Assembly: GCF_900102785.1 (NCBI RefSeq)
Contig: NZ_FNGC01000007.1
Span: 186,123 to 250,122 of the forward strand
From: Arthrobacter sp. ok362
Lineage (GTDB): Bacteria; Actinomycetota; Actinomycetes; Actinomycetales; Micrococcaceae
Direction: 5' to 3'
DNA: 64,000 bases
How positions within the stretch are numbered: position 1 is the stretch's first letter; every line of letters begins with the position of its first letter. Below, piece after piece: positions 45,818-54,775 of this stretch. The notes under the pieces were generated by a model. That model saw only the letters and a list, made by a program, of their open reading frames with translations. It was not told where the DNA came from and did not search any database. The position numbers were made by a program, and so were the translations under genes.

Positions 45818-45880
45818 GGCGAGCGTCGCATGAAGCGCGGAGCGAATGGCAAACAGCTGCCATATGATGACAAGCTCGCC
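45818..45880 (+). other. Nested inverted repeats downstream of ridA
   Basis: GGCGAGC (45818-45824) pairs with GCTCGCC (45874-45880), and inside it ATGGCA (45846-45851) pairs with TGCCAT (45858-45863). The arrangement could fold as a transcript structure or terminator between ridA and the convergent VOC gene. There is no T-run. Confidence 0.35.
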
Positions 45881-45953
45881 ATCACCTGCCGCGCCGCCTA
45901 CATCCTCTGCGTCTGCATCGCCTGGACGCGCGTGTAGGAGCCGCGGCACTGCG

Positions 45954-46691
45954 TCAGCCCGGGGTGAGGACGCAGAACTCGTTGCCCTCTGAGTCGGCGA
46001 GGCACACCCATGGCACATCGCCCTGGCCGACGTCGGCGTCAGTGGCGCCCAGGACCCGCAGCCGGGCCACCTCTGCCGCTTGATCATCGCCGGGGTACGG
46101 CCTCAGGTCGAGATGGACACGGCCCCACACGGTCTTCACGGCGGGCGTGCGAAGGAACTCCAGATACGGCCCGACACCCTTGGCCGAACGCAGCCTGGCA
46201 TGATCGTCGGTCAGCTCGTGCAGGGTCCAGTCCATCGCCGCGCCCCAGAACCGGGCCATCGCCCGCGGATCCGCACAGCTGACCACCACCGCGGCGATCG
46301 GCCCGGTGTCCCGGTAGATGGATCGAGGCTCCAGCACGCGGAACAGGTTGCCCTCCGGGTCGGCCAGAACCATCCACGGCACGTCCCCCTGGCCCACGTC
46401 GGCGGGCGTCGCACCGAGCTCCAACAGGTGCGCGACCAGCTCCGCCTGATGGGCCGCAGAGGTGGTGGAGAGATCGAGGTGCGCGCGGCATCTCACCGTC
46501 TCGGGGTCCGGGACGGTGACGACATCGACGCAGACGGCGGCGGGGTCCGGCCAGACGAAGCCCACCGGTTCAACATTGGTCACACCGGGTCCCTCGCTGG
46601 AAACACCCCAGCCGAGGGCCTCCGCCCAAAACCGGCCGAGCGCTGAGTCATCCCGAGCCTTGAAATTCACCTGAACAAGTCGCAGTGCCAT
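45954..46691 (-). CDS. Two-domain VOC (glyoxalase-fold) protein
   Basis: A 245-residue protein made of two similar halves, residues about 1-118 and 125-245. Each ends in the same pattern: GATPADVGQGDVPWMVLADPEGNLFRVLEP in the first and GATDADVGQGDVPWVCLADSEGNEFCVLTP in the second. This is the actinobacterial Glyoxalase_6-type duplication. It could bind a hydrophobic ligand or act as a dioxygenase or resistance protein; no metal site is clear. It lies between ridA and the plus-strand operon in opposite orientation, so its membership in the pathway is uncertain. Confidence 0.83.
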   Translation of the reverse strand: MALRLVQVNFKARDDSALGRFWAEALGWGVSSEGPGVTNVEPVGFVWPDPAAVCVDVVTVPDPETVRCRAHLDLSTTSAAHQAELVAHLLELGATPADVGQGDVPWMVLADPEGNLFRVLEPRSIYRDTGPIAAVVVSCADPRAMARFWGAAMDWTLHELTDDHARLRSAKGVGPYLEFLRTPAVKTVWGRVHLDLRPYPGDDQAAEVARLRVLGATDADVGQGDVPWVCLADSEGNEFCVLTPG

Positions 46692-46836
46692 ACCGCCCGA
46701 GCCTATACCCAGGTGAAACCCGATATGAGAGGCAGGTCACGCAAAACGGCCAGAGGTCAGCGCGGAACGGATAGTTCCGGTGCACCCCCATCGACAAAAT
46801 TGAGGGAACATTCGCAAGCAAGTGGCTGGAGGTTCG

Positions 46837-47349
46837 ATGTCGGTAGACAGCATCCCGGGGCAGGCGCTCCCCACAGAAAATCAAGGCACCGTGACCGCAC
46901 ACGATCTCCGGTCGGTCATGGGGCACTGGACCACCGGAGTCTGCGTCGTGACCACGGAGGTCTCCGGCAGGCAGGCAGGCCTGGTGATGAACAGTTTCGC
47001 CTCCGTTTCCCTCGACCCGGCGCTTGTCTCCTGGTGCGTGGACCGGTCATCCACGAACTTCGGGACCTGGCTGGAAACGGATAACTTCTCCGTCCACATC
47101 CTCGACCAGGCCCGAAGCCACCACGTACCACGCTTCACCCGCCGTGGTGCGGACAAGTTTGAGGGACTCAAGACAACCACCGGCACCACCGGCGCGCCCG
47201 CGCTTACGGACGTGGCAGCTCGCCTGGATTGCCGAATCTGGGCCCGCTACGACGGCGGGGACCACATCATCCTGGTCGGGGAAGTCGACCACATCGCCCG
47301 CCCGCAAGCCTTTGAACCTTTGCTTTCACAAGACCTGCGCAGGCCGTGA
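46837..47349 (+). CDS. Flavin reductase (RutF/HpaC-like)
   Basis: A 170-residue NAD(P)H:flavin oxidoreductase with GGAGG at 46828-46832 and ATG 46837. The FMN-binding core is MGHWTTGVCVVTTEVSGRQAGLVMNSFASVSLDPALVSWCVDRSS, followed by NFSVHILDQ and a DHIILVGEVDHI strand near the end. It gives reduced flavin to the monooxygenase encoded 44 bp downstream, as RutF does for RutA. It is the first gene of the plus-strand operon. Confidence 0.88.
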   Translation: MSVDSIPGQALPTENQGTVTAHDLRSVMGHWTTGVCVVTTEVSGRQAGLVMNSFASVSLDPALVSWCVDRSSTNFGTWLETDNFSVHILDQARSHHVPRFTRRGADKFEGLKTTTGTTGAPALTDVAARLDCRIWARYDGGDHIILVGEVDHIARPQAFEPLLSQDLRRP

Positions 47350-47393
47350 ACAAACCCATTGCACTCCATCGATTCCGACAAGAAAGAGACACC

Positions 47394-48500
47394 ATGCACC
47401 CCATGAACACGAAGGACCACTTCAAGCTTGGCCTGTTCTCGGCCAATTGCTCCGGAGGTTTGGCCGTCACCAAGATTGACGAACGGTGGGGAGCCACCTG
47501 GGAAGAAAACCTCCGGATGGCCCGGGTTGCGGACGAGGCCGGCATCGACTTCCTGCTGCCAGTAGCCCGCTGGATCGGCTACAAGGGGGACACCAACTTT
47601 CACGGGTCCGTGCTCGAACCAATTCCATGGGCAGCCGCCCTCCTGGCAGCGACGCAGCGGATCTCCGTCTTCTCGACGGTTCACACAGCGTTCAACCACC
47701 CGCTGGTGACTGCCAAACAGATCGCCACCCTTGATGCCATTGGCGGCGGCCGGGCGGGACTGAACATCGTGGCCGGCTGGAACCAGCCCGAGTACGAAAC
47801 GATGGGTGTGGACATGGCAGACGCCCACGATGACCGCTACGGCTTTGCCCAGGAGTGGTGTGATGTGGTGCGCGAGGCGTGGGAACGCGACGAGATCTTC
47901 GACTTCGAGGGCAAGTTCTTCTCCCTCAAGCATGTCGAGGCCTTGCCCAAGCCCACCGGTGGGCGCGTCCCCATCCTCAACGCGGGCTCGTCCAAGCAAG
48001 GCCGGAACTTCGCCGGACGGAATTCGGATTTCGTGTTCACCATCGTCGGCGGACCGGAAGACGGCGAAGGCATCGTGCAATCCGTCAAGAGCCAGGCGAT
48101 GGCGGACCACCAGCGCGCAGTGGGCGTCCTGACGCTGAGCCACGTTGTCTGCCGGCCCACCAACGACGAAGCGTTGGACTACCTGAATTACTACGCTGAG
48201 GAAAACGCCGACTGGGGAGCCGTGGACTACCTGATGAATCTCCAAGGTCTGCATGCGCAGTCCTTCACGAAGGAAATGCTGGCGACCATGCGGTCCCGAT
48301 TCGCGGCCGGGCACGGTTCCTGCCCGTTGATAGGGACGCCGGACCAAGTCGCCGCGGAAATTGCGCGCTACGCCAAGGCCGGATTCGATGGCATGACGTT
48401 GGCATTCGTTGACTACGTGGGCGAACTGGAGTACTTCGCCCAAGAGGTCTTGCCGCGTTTGGAGCGCTTGGGAGTGCGCCAGCCACTCAGCGCAATGTGA
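47394..48500 (+). CDS. RutA-like flavin-dependent monooxygenase (LLM class)
   Basis: A 368-residue bacterial-luciferase-like monooxygenase. Segments line up with pyrimidine oxygenase RutA: FKLGLFSANCSGG, RVADEAGIDFLLPVARWIGYKGDTNF, TLDAIGGGRAGLNIVAGWNQPEYETMG (RutA has NLVTGWQKPEYEQMG) and RVPILNAGSSKQGRNFA. Members of this branch insert oxygen next to a carbonyl or amide, opening heterocycles. With an upstream flavin reductase it forms a two-component system. The substrate is not uracil by context, since no other rut genes are here; an indole-derived lactam is the favoured guess. ATG 47394 is chosen over the GTG at 47346. Confidence 0.87.
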   Translation: MHPMNTKDHFKLGLFSANCSGGLAVTKIDERWGATWEENLRMARVADEAGIDFLLPVARWIGYKGDTNFHGSVLEPIPWAAALLAATQRISVFSTVHTAFNHPLVTAKQIATLDAIGGGRAGLNIVAGWNQPEYETMGVDMADAHDDRYGFAQEWCDVVREAWERDEIFDFEGKFFSLKHVEALPKPTGGRVPILNAGSSKQGRNFAGRNSDFVFTIVGGPEDGEGIVQSVKSQAMADHQRAVGVLTLSHVVCRPTNDEALDYLNYYAEENADWGAVDYLMNLQGLHAQSFTKEMLATMRSRFAAGHGSCPLIGTPDQVAAEIARYAKAGFDGMTLAFVDYVGELEYFAQEVLPRLERLGVRQPLSAM

Positions 48501-48507
48501 CGAAAAT

Positions 48508-48535
48508 TTGACTATCGCAAAAATATCTCTATGCA
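48508..48535 (+). promoter_or_regulatory. Candidate promoter before the AraC gene
   Basis: TTGACT (48508-48513) and TATGCA (48530-48535) with a 16-bp spacer lie in an A/T-rich 86-bp gap between the monooxygenase and AraC genes. It suggests that the regulator and the last two genes can be transcribed separately. Confidence 0.45.
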
Positions 48536-48586
48536 TGATCGCTGCCGAAAGATATGATTGATTCCCAGAGCTTGAGAGGAAGCTAC

Positions 48587-49618
48587 ATGGCCGCTATCAG
48601 GAACAAAGCCGTTCCATGCCAGGCGTCCGGGACGCGCCCGCTCGCGGCGCATCCTTTGATGCGAAGCAGGTCTGCCTCCGCCATCCGGGATTCCGTCAAC
48701 GCACTCACGGCTGACGAACACTTGCTGGTTCCCCACCAAGGGACTCTCGACGGAACAGTCAATGGCCTCCGCGCCCGCGCCGTCAGCCTGGTCTTCGTGG
48801 CCTACGGTTCAGGCGTCACCATCGTCAGTCCACCATCCGGTCGCCGCGTCCTGGTGGTCATACCGCTGGGTCCGATGCTCGTGGAGTCCTGCGGCAACCA
48901 GTGGGTGGCCAACACGCCCTTCGCGTTGAGTTCCCACCATCAGACCAAGATGGTTCCGGATCCGCAGCGTGGAGCGTTGGTGGGTGGGGTGGACGCTGAA
49001 TCGCTGGAAAGCTACTTGGTGGCCACGTCCAACCGGCCACTGGTCAAGCCCATATCGCTTAAGAGCAGCGTGCCCCTCCAACTCAGCACCCCGCTCATGG
49101 TCACCCAAACCTGGCTGGAAGCGTGCCGGCAACTGGACCAAGGGCTTCCTGCCGAGTCTGCCCCATGGCTTGAGAACATCCTGTTGGCCACATTGTCAGC
49201 CGGCATGGCGCCCTTTCTGGAAGCCTCCTTCGCGCCACTACCCACGAAAGGTGGGCCCGGATACGTGGAGCAGGCCTGCCGATACCTTCAGCAGCACCTG
49301 AGCGAGAATGTCCGCATCGACGACGTCGCAGCTGCCGTCGGCATCAGCACGCGGCAACTGCACGCTGCCTTCCAGGACCACATTGGCCGCAGCCCCGCCC
49401 AGGTCCTGCGGGACATGAGGCTTGCCCGGGTCCGGCAAAGGCTGGAAGCACGGGGTGGCCCCAAGGACATCACCGTGGCAGGCGTCGCCAACGATGCCGG
49501 GTTCGCGCATTTGGGCAGGTTTTCGGCCTATTACACAGAGAAGTACCAGGAATCGCCGTCGACAACACTTCAGCGACTACGCGGCGGCGCAGCAAGACCG
49601 CCACTCACAACCACTTAG
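48587..49618 (+). CDS. AraC-family regulator
   Basis: A 343-residue AraC/XylS protein. The N-terminal ligand-binding half is of the AraC_binding_2 type (LRARAVSLVFVAYGSGVTIVSPPSGRRVLVVIPL). The C-terminal two helix-turn-helices follow (YLQQHLSENVRIDDVAAAVGISTRQLHAAFQDHIGRSPAQVLRDMRLARVRQRL and ITVAGVANDAGFAHLGRFSAYYTEKYQESP). The related regulators usually activate aromatic catabolic operons. It lies inside the plus-strand operon and ends 7 bp before the cyclase gene. GAGAGGAAG precedes ATG 48587. Confidence 0.9.
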   Translation: MAAIRNKAVPCQASGTRPLAAHPLMRSRSASAIRDSVNALTADEHLLVPHQGTLDGTVNGLRARAVSLVFVAYGSGVTIVSPPSGRRVLVVIPLGPMLVESCGNQWVANTPFALSSHHQTKMVPDPQRGALVGGVDAESLESYLVATSNRPLVKPISLKSSVPLQLSTPLMVTQTWLEACRQLDQGLPAESAPWLENILLATLSAGMAPFLEASFAPLPTKGGPGYVEQACRYLQQHLSENVRIDDVAAAVGISTRQLHAAFQDHIGRSPAQVLRDMRLARVRQRLEARGGPKDITVAGVANDAGFAHLGRFSAYYTEKYQESPSTTLQRLRGGAARPPLTTT

Positions 49619-49625
49619 GAGATCA

Positions 49626-50402
49626 ATGTCCGTTCTGCAGCCCTTGATGTCTGCACTGAACGCCGGCACAGTTGAGGTCCTTGACCTCACCACGCCGCTT
49701 AGCACTGAAACACCCATCTTGAGTCTGCCCCAGCCGTTCGCGAATACCGTTGGACTGAGCCTTTCCGAGGTCAGCAACTTCAACGATAGCGGCCCGGCCT
49801 GGGCATGGAATGACATCACCATCGGCGAGCATGCCGGCACCCATCTGGACGCGCCCACCCACTGGATCTCGGGTAAGGACGGAAAGTCCGTGGACCAGAT
49901 CGAACCCGCACGACTGGTGGGCCCCGCCGTCGTCATCGATAAGACTGCCGAGGCCGCTGCCAACCCGGACTTCGTGCTGGAACCCAGCCACTTTGAGGAA
50001 TGGCAGGCAGAGCACGGCGACCTCCCGGACAACTGCTGGGTGCTGTTCCGCACGGGCTGGTCCGCCCGCGGGGGCGACACTGCCGCTTTCATCAATGCTG
50101 ACGACGCCGGTCCACACACGCCCGGCGTTTCCCCCGCTGCGGCCCAGTGGCTCGCCACCAACGCCAGCGTGAGCGGCTTCGGCGTCGAAACCGTCGGCAT
50201 CGACGCCGGCCAGGCGGCCACCTTCGAACCGATGTTCCCGGCCCACTTCTATCTGCTGGGCGCCGACAAATACGGCCTCACCTCACTGCGCGACCTGGAC
50301 CGGTTGCCGGCCACAGGCGCCACCATCGTGGTTGCACCATTGCCAATCGTGGACGGCACCGGAAGCCCGGCACGCGCCTATGCCTTGGTCGAAAACGCAT
50401 GA
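49626..50402 (+). CDS. Cyclase-family metal hydrolase (isatin hydrolase / kynurenine formamidase type)
   Basis: A 258-residue protein with the cyclase-family metal motif HAGTHLDAPTHW: His69, His73, Asp75 and His79. A second cluster follows, GFGVETVGIDAGQ and PAHFYLLGADKYGLTSLRDLDRLP. Kynurenine formamidases are shorter (about 210); isatin hydrolases are about 260, as here. The reaction would be hydrolysis of a cyclic or formyl amide. ATGA overlap with the TPP-enzyme gene couples the two. Isatin to isatinate would place it directly before a benzoylformate-decarboxylase-like step; this is inference from length and context. Confidence 0.85.
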   Translation: MSVLQPLMSALNAGTVEVLDLTTPLSTETPILSLPQPFANTVGLSLSEVSNFNDSGPAWAWNDITIGEHAGTHLDAPTHWISGKDGKSVDQIEPARLVGPAVVIDKTAEAAANPDFVLEPSHFEEWQAEHGDLPDNCWVLFRTGWSARGGDTAAFINADDAGPHTPGVSPAAAQWLATNASVSGFGVETVGIDAGQAATFEPMFPAHFYLLGADKYGLTSLRDLDRLPATGATIVVAPLPIVDGTGSPARAYALVENA

Positions 50403-52075
50403 GCGCCGACGCAAGGGTCTCCACGCTGGTGGGACGGACGCTGGCCAAACTCGGAGCTGGCCATGTCTTTGGAGTGGTGGGCAGCGGGAACTTCGATGTC
50501 ACCAATACGCTGCGTGCTGAGGGTGTCCCGTTCACGGCGGCACGGCATGAGGGCGGTGCCGCCACCATGGCAGATGCCTACGGCCGGATGTCCGGCAAGG
50601 TGGGCGTTGTCAGCACACACCAAGGCTGTGGCTTCAGTAATGCCATCACTGGAATTGGTGAAGCGGCCAAGAGCCGAACACCCATGATCGTACTCACGGC
50701 GGACACCCCAGCTGCCGCGATCCGCAACAACTTCACCATCGACCAGGACGGGCTGGCGCGCAGCATCGGCGCGGTCGCGGAACGAATCCACACCCCGGCG
50801 TCCGCCGTCGCCGACACTGTTCGCGCCTTCCGGACCGCCGTGAATGAGCGCCGCACCGTGGTCCTTAGCCTGCCGTTGGATGTGCAGGCGGGCTTGGCGC
50901 CGGACAGCATTGCCGACGTCGAAATTCCAGCCGCTTTCAGGCTACGGCCGGAGCGCCGGGCGGTGGAAGAGTTGGTCGATCTGATCCGCGGCGCCGCACG
51001 CCCCGTCTTTATCGCCGGCCGCGGCGGACGGAGTGCCCGGCAGGAAATCTTGGCCCTTGCCCAACACGCCGGCGCGCTCGTAGCGACTTCCGCCGTCGCG
51101 AATGGCCTCTTCAACGGTGAGCCGTTCAACCTGGGAATCTCGGGCGGCTTCTCCTCTCCGCTGACCGCCGAAATGATCAGTGGCGCCGACCTGATTGTTG
51201 GTTGGGGCTGCACGTTGAACATGTGGACCATGCGCCACGGCAGGCTTATCTCCGCAGAGGCCAAGGTGGTCCAAGTGGATGTGGAGGATGGGTCTCTTGG
51301 AGCCAACCGTCCCATCAGCCTGGGCGTACTGGGCGATTCGGCGTTGGTGGCAGAGGACGCGCTGACCGCCTTGGCGGCTGTACAGGCCAAACCGACGGAG
51401 AAGTACCGTACGCAGGAGAACGCCAAGGCGATCGCTGCTGGATCCCGGTGGCGCGATGTAGCTTTCGAGGACCTTTCGGGACGAGACCTCATCGACCCCC
51501 GCGTGTTGAGCCGCGAGCTGGACAGCCTCCTGCCAACAAACCGAATCCTGTCCGTCGATTCCGGCAACTTCATGGGCTATCCCAGCCAGTATCTCGCCGT
51601 CCCGGATGAATTTGGGTTCTGCTTCACGCAAGCGTTCCAGGCGATTGGCTTGGGCCTGTCAACGGCGATCGGCGCCGCAATTGCCCAGCCGCACCGGCTG
51701 CCGGTGCTGGGTGTCGGCGACGGCGGCTTCCTCATGGGCATCAGTGAACTGGAAACCGCCGTGCGCTTGGAGATACCACTCGTCTGCGTCGTCTACAACG
51801 ATTCCGGGTACGGCGCCGAAGTCCACCACTTCGTCGAAGTCGATCCCTCCGCGGATCTGGGCACCGTCACATTCCCAACCGCCGATATTGCCGCGATCGC
51901 CCGCGGTTTCGGGGCCCAAGGAGTCGTGGTACGTTCCGTATCGGACCTCGACACGATTGGACAGTGGGTTGCTGACTACCGCAAAGGCCAGCAGAAGAAA
52001 CCCCTGGTGATCGACGCCCGCATAGCTTCCGACGGCGGCTCATGGTGGCTCGCGGAGGCATTCCAAGGGCACTAG
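50399..52075 (+). CDS. Thiamine-diphosphate-dependent enzyme (acetolactate synthase/benzoylformate decarboxylase superfamily)
   Basis: A 558-residue TPP enzyme. The catalytic Glu is Glu51 in ARHEGGAATMADAYGR; the TPP/Mg motif is GDGGFLMGISELETAVRLEIPLVCVVYND, GDG to N at the usual spacing; the central domain carries VFIAGRGGRSA. The family includes decarboxylases of 2-oxo acids, with benzoylformate decarboxylase as an aromatic example. Because it is coupled to the cyclase (ATGA), I propose decarboxylation of an aryl glyoxylate such as isatinate; a carboligase role is the alternative. It is the last gene of the plus-strand operon. Confidence 0.85.
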   Translation: MSADARVSTLVGRTLAKLGAGHVFGVVGSGNFDVTNTLRAEGVPFTAARHEGGAATMADAYGRMSGKVGVVSTHQGCGFSNAITGIGEAAKSRTPMIVLTADTPAAAIRNNFTIDQDGLARSIGAVAERIHTPASAVADTVRAFRTAVNERRTVVLSLPLDVQAGLAPDSIADVEIPAAFRLRPERRAVEELVDLIRGAARPVFIAGRGGRSARQEILALAQHAGALVATSAVANGLFNGEPFNLGISGGFSSPLTAEMISGADLIVGWGCTLNMWTMRHGRLISAEAKVVQVDVEDGSLGANRPISLGVLGDSALVAEDALTALAAVQAKPTEKYRTQENAKAIAAGSRWRDVAFEDLSGRDLIDPRVLSRELDSLLPTNRILSVDSGNFMGYPSQYLAVPDEFGFCFTQAFQAIGLGLSTAIGAAIAQPHRLPVLGVGDGGFLMGISELETAVRLEIPLVCVVYNDSGYGAEVHHFVEVDPSADLGTVTFPTADIAAIARGFGAQGVVVRSVSDLDTIGQWVADYRKGQQKKPLVIDARIASDGGSWWLAEAFQGH

Positions 52076-52120
52076 GACTGGCGTGGACTGCCTCCAAGCC
52101 GGCACCGGTGAAAGCACGGA

Positions 52121-52153
52121 GCAGCACGGTCTGGACTTCGTAGTCCGTGCTGC
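52121..52153. terminator. Strong hairpin between convergent TPP-enzyme and ppsA genes
   Basis: GCAGCAC (52121-52127) pairs with GTGCTGC (52147-52153), and GGACT/AGTCC inside extend the stem with a small bulge. It lies 45 bp after the TPP-enzyme stop and 65 bp after the ppsA stop. There is no T-run, but the position fits a two-way terminator. Confidence 0.5.
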
Positions 52154-52180
52154 CCTTCGGGTGTCCTGCCTGTCCTCCTC

Positions 52181-52237
52181 TCGGCGCCGTGCTGTCAGTT
52201 CGCCTCGGCGCCGTGCTGTCAGTTCGCCTCGGCGCCG
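52181..52237. repeat. 24-bp tandem repeat across the ppsA stop codon
   Basis: Two exact 24-bp copies (52181-52204 and 52205-52228) plus 9 bases of a third. The ppsA stop lies in the second copy, and the repeat is a multiple of three, so reading past the stop would give QHGAEAN and a second stop. It looks like a slippage duplication of the gene end. Confidence 0.75.
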
Positions 52238-54624
52238 ACGCCTGCCTCGACAGCCGCGCCGGCGAGCCGGAGCCAGGTATCCACCACGGTGTCGGGGTTC
52301 AAGGAGACGGAATCGATGCCTTCCTCGACCAGCCACTCGGCGAAGTCCGTGTGGTCGCTGGGACCCTGACCGCAGATGCCGACATATTTGCCGCGCGCCT
52401 TGCAGGCCTTGATGGCCATGCTCAAGAGCTTCTTGACGGCAGGGTCGCGTTCGTCGAATCCGCCCGAGACAATCGCGGAATCCCGGTCCAGGCCCAGGGC
52501 CAGCTGGGTCATGTCATTGGAGCCGATGGAGAATCCGTCGAAGTAGTCCAGGAACTCGTCGGCGAGCAGGGCGTTGGACGGAATCTCACACATCATGATC
52601 ACCTCGAGGCCGTTCTCGCCGCGGGTGAGGCCGTTCTCCGCCAGCAGGTCAATGACGCCGCGGGCCTCGTCCAGGGTCCGCACGAACGGGATCATCAGCT
52701 TGACGTTGGTCAGCCCCATCTCGTTGCGGACGAAGGACAGGGCCTCGCACTCGAGGTCGAAGCAGTCCCGGAAGGACGGCTCCAGGTACCGTGAGGCGCC
52801 GCGGAAGCCGATCATCGGGTTTTCTTCGTGCGGCTCGTAGGCGGGTCCGCCAATCAGGTTGGCGTACTCGTTGGACTTGAAGTCGGACATGCGCACAATC
52901 ACCGGTTCCGGCGCGAAGGCCGCCGCGATGGTGGACACCCCTTCGGCCAGGCGCTTGATGTAGTAGTCGCGCGGGCTCTCGTACGCGGCGATCCGCTCAC
53001 GGACTTCCGCGGCGACGTCCGCCGGCTGCTCGTCCAGGTTCAGCAGTGCCTTGGGGTGGATGCCGATCTGGCGGTTGATGATGAATTCGAGCCGGGCCAG
53101 TCCCACTCCGTGGTTGGGCAGCTGCGCGAAGGTGAACGCCTGCTCTGGGGTGCCGACATTCATCATGACCTTGACCGGGGCCTCGGGCAGCTGGGTGATC
53201 TCGGTTTCCTCGACGCTGAAGTCCAGGAGCCCTTCGTAGATAGTGCCGGTCTCGCCGTCGGCGCAGGAGACGGTCACGTCGAGTCCGTCGGAGAGGGCGT
53301 CCGTGGCGTCCCCGGTGCCGACGACGGCGGGAATCCCCAGTTCCCGGGCAATGATGGCCGCGTGGCAGGTCCGTCCGCCGCGGTTGGTCACGATGGCGGA
53401 GGCACGCTTCATGATCGGTTCCCAGTCCGGGTCGGTCATGTCGGCGACGAGCACATCGCCGGTCTTGAACGCGGCCATCTGGTCGATCGCGGTGAGGATG
53501 CGGACGCTGCCGGCGCCGATGCGCTGGCCGATGGCGCGGCCCTCGACCAGCACCCGGCCGGTTCCGTTGAGCCGGAAGCGGCTCAGGCTGCCGGAGGCCC
53601 GGCGGGACTGCACGGTCTCAGGGCGTGCCTGCAGGATGTACAGACCGCCGTCGATCCCGTCCTTGCCCCATTCGATGTCCATCGGGCGGCCATAGTGCTC
53701 CTCGATGGCGACGGCGTGCCGGGCGAGCTGCTCGACGTCGTCGTCGCTGAGGCTGAAGCGGTTCCGCAACGAGGCCTCAACCGGTACGAAGTCGATGGTG
53801 CGGCCGATCTCGCGGCTGTCCGTGTAAGTCATCTGGAGGGCTTTCTCGCCCAGTCCGCGCTTGAGGATGGCAGGCCGGCCGGCCTGGAGCGCGGGTTTGT
53901 AGACGTAAAACTCGTCCGGGTTCACCGCGCCCTGGACGACGGCCTCGCCGAGGCCGTAGGAGGACGTGACGAACACGGCGTCCTGGAACCCGGACTCCGT
54001 GTCCATTGTGAACATGACACCGGAGGCCCCGACGTCGGAGCGCACCATCCGCTGGATGCCGGCGGACAGCGCCACCTCGGCGTGTTCGAACTTGTGGTGC
54101 ACGCGGTAGGCGATGGCCCGGTCGTTGTAGAGGGACGCAAACACATCCTTGATTGCGAGCAGGATGTTCTCGATGCCGCGGACATTAAGGAAGGTTTCTT
54201 GCTGCCCGGCGAAGGAGGCGTCGGGAAGGTCCTCCGCCGTGGCGCTGGAACGAACGGCCCACGAGAGGTCCTCGGAGCCGCCGTGCTTTTCCACAAGCTT
54301 CCGGTAGGAGTTCCGGATCTGCGCCTCAAAGTCCGGCAGGAAGGGCGTCTCGCGCATCAGGCTGCGAATTTCCTGGCCGGCCGAGGCGAGGGCTGTCACG
54401 TCGTCGGTGTCCAGGCCGACCAGCCGGTCGGCGATCTTCCGGTCCAGGCCGGAGCCTGCAAGGAAGGTTCGGTAGGCGTCGGCCGTCGTGGCGAAGCCGT
54501 CAGGGACCTGGACGCCGGCAGATGTCAGGTTCTGCACCATCTCACCGAGGGAGGCGTTCTTTCCGCCAACCCGGTCCAGGTCCTTCAGTCCGAGTTCTGA
54601 GAACCACAGGATGTCTGTCGTCAT
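52219..54624 (-). CDS. ppsA: Phosphoenolpyruvate synthase
   Basis: An 801-residue enzyme that makes PEP from pyruvate and ATP. The N-terminal ATP-grasp domain has [12 protein letters not shown] and [25 protein letters not shown]; the phospho-His swivel domain has [22 protein letters not shown]; the C-terminal PEP-binding domain has [22 protein letters not shown] and [19 protein letters not shown] followed by the conserved Cys in [13 protein letters not shown] 54624 has AAAGGAG upstream; the frame extends to 54753 without support. The regulatory protein gene lies 150 bp upstream, so the pair can be co-regulated. Confidence 0.92.
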   Translation of the reverse strand: MTTDILWFSELGLKDLDRVGGKNASLGEMVQNLTSAGVQVPDGFATTADAYRTFLAGSGLDRKIADRLVGLDTDDVTALASAGQEIRSLMRETPFLPDFEAQIRNSYRKLVEKHGGSEDLSWAVRSSATAEDLPDASFAGQQETFLNVRGIENILLAIKDVFASLYNDRAIAYRVHHKFEHAEVALSAGIQRMVRSDVGASGVMFTMDTESGFQDAVFVTSSYGLGEAVVQGAVNPDEFYVYKPALQAGRPAILKRGLGEKALQMTYTDSREIGRTIDFVPVEASLRNRFSLSDDDVEQLARHAVAIEEHYGRPMDIEWGKDGIDGGLYILQARPETVQSRRASGSLSRFRLNGTGRVLVEGRAIGQRIGAGSVRILTAIDQMAAFKTGDVLVADMTDPDWEPIMKRASAIVTNRGGRTCHAAIIARELGIPAVVGTGDATDALSDGLDVTVSCADGETGTIYEGLLDFSVEETEITQLPEAPVKVMMNVGTPEQAFTFAQLPNHGVGLARLEFIINRQIGIHPKALLNLDEQPADVAAEVRERIAAYESPRDYYIKRLAEGVSTIAAAFAPEPVIVRMSDFKSNEYANLIGGPAYEPHEENPMIGFRGASRYLEPSFRDCFDLECEALSFVRNEMGLTNVKLMIPFVRTLDEARGVIDLLAENGLTRGENGLEVIMMCEIPSNALLADEFLDYFDGFSIGSNDMTQLALGLDRDSAIVSGGFDERDPAVKKLLSMAIKACKARGKYVGICGQGPSDHTDFAEWLVEEGIDSVSLNPDTVVDTWLRLAGAAVEAGVGAEAN

Positions 54625-54775
54625 GGTTACTGCTCCTTTGCAGATGATGGCATGCAGATGTGCCGCCCCGCTTGCGACGATAGCCGGTCGGTGGGCGCGA
54701 ATCCTGTCCACAGTGACAGATCCCGAGCGCTCTTTCCACATGATGTGCGCCACACCGGGTTTGTGAAACTTTTCC

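Noticed and set aside
52828..54600. A 590-codon plus-strand frame opposite ppsA
   Set aside because: It is antisense to a complete PEP synthase with all motifs and shows no recognisable protein pattern.
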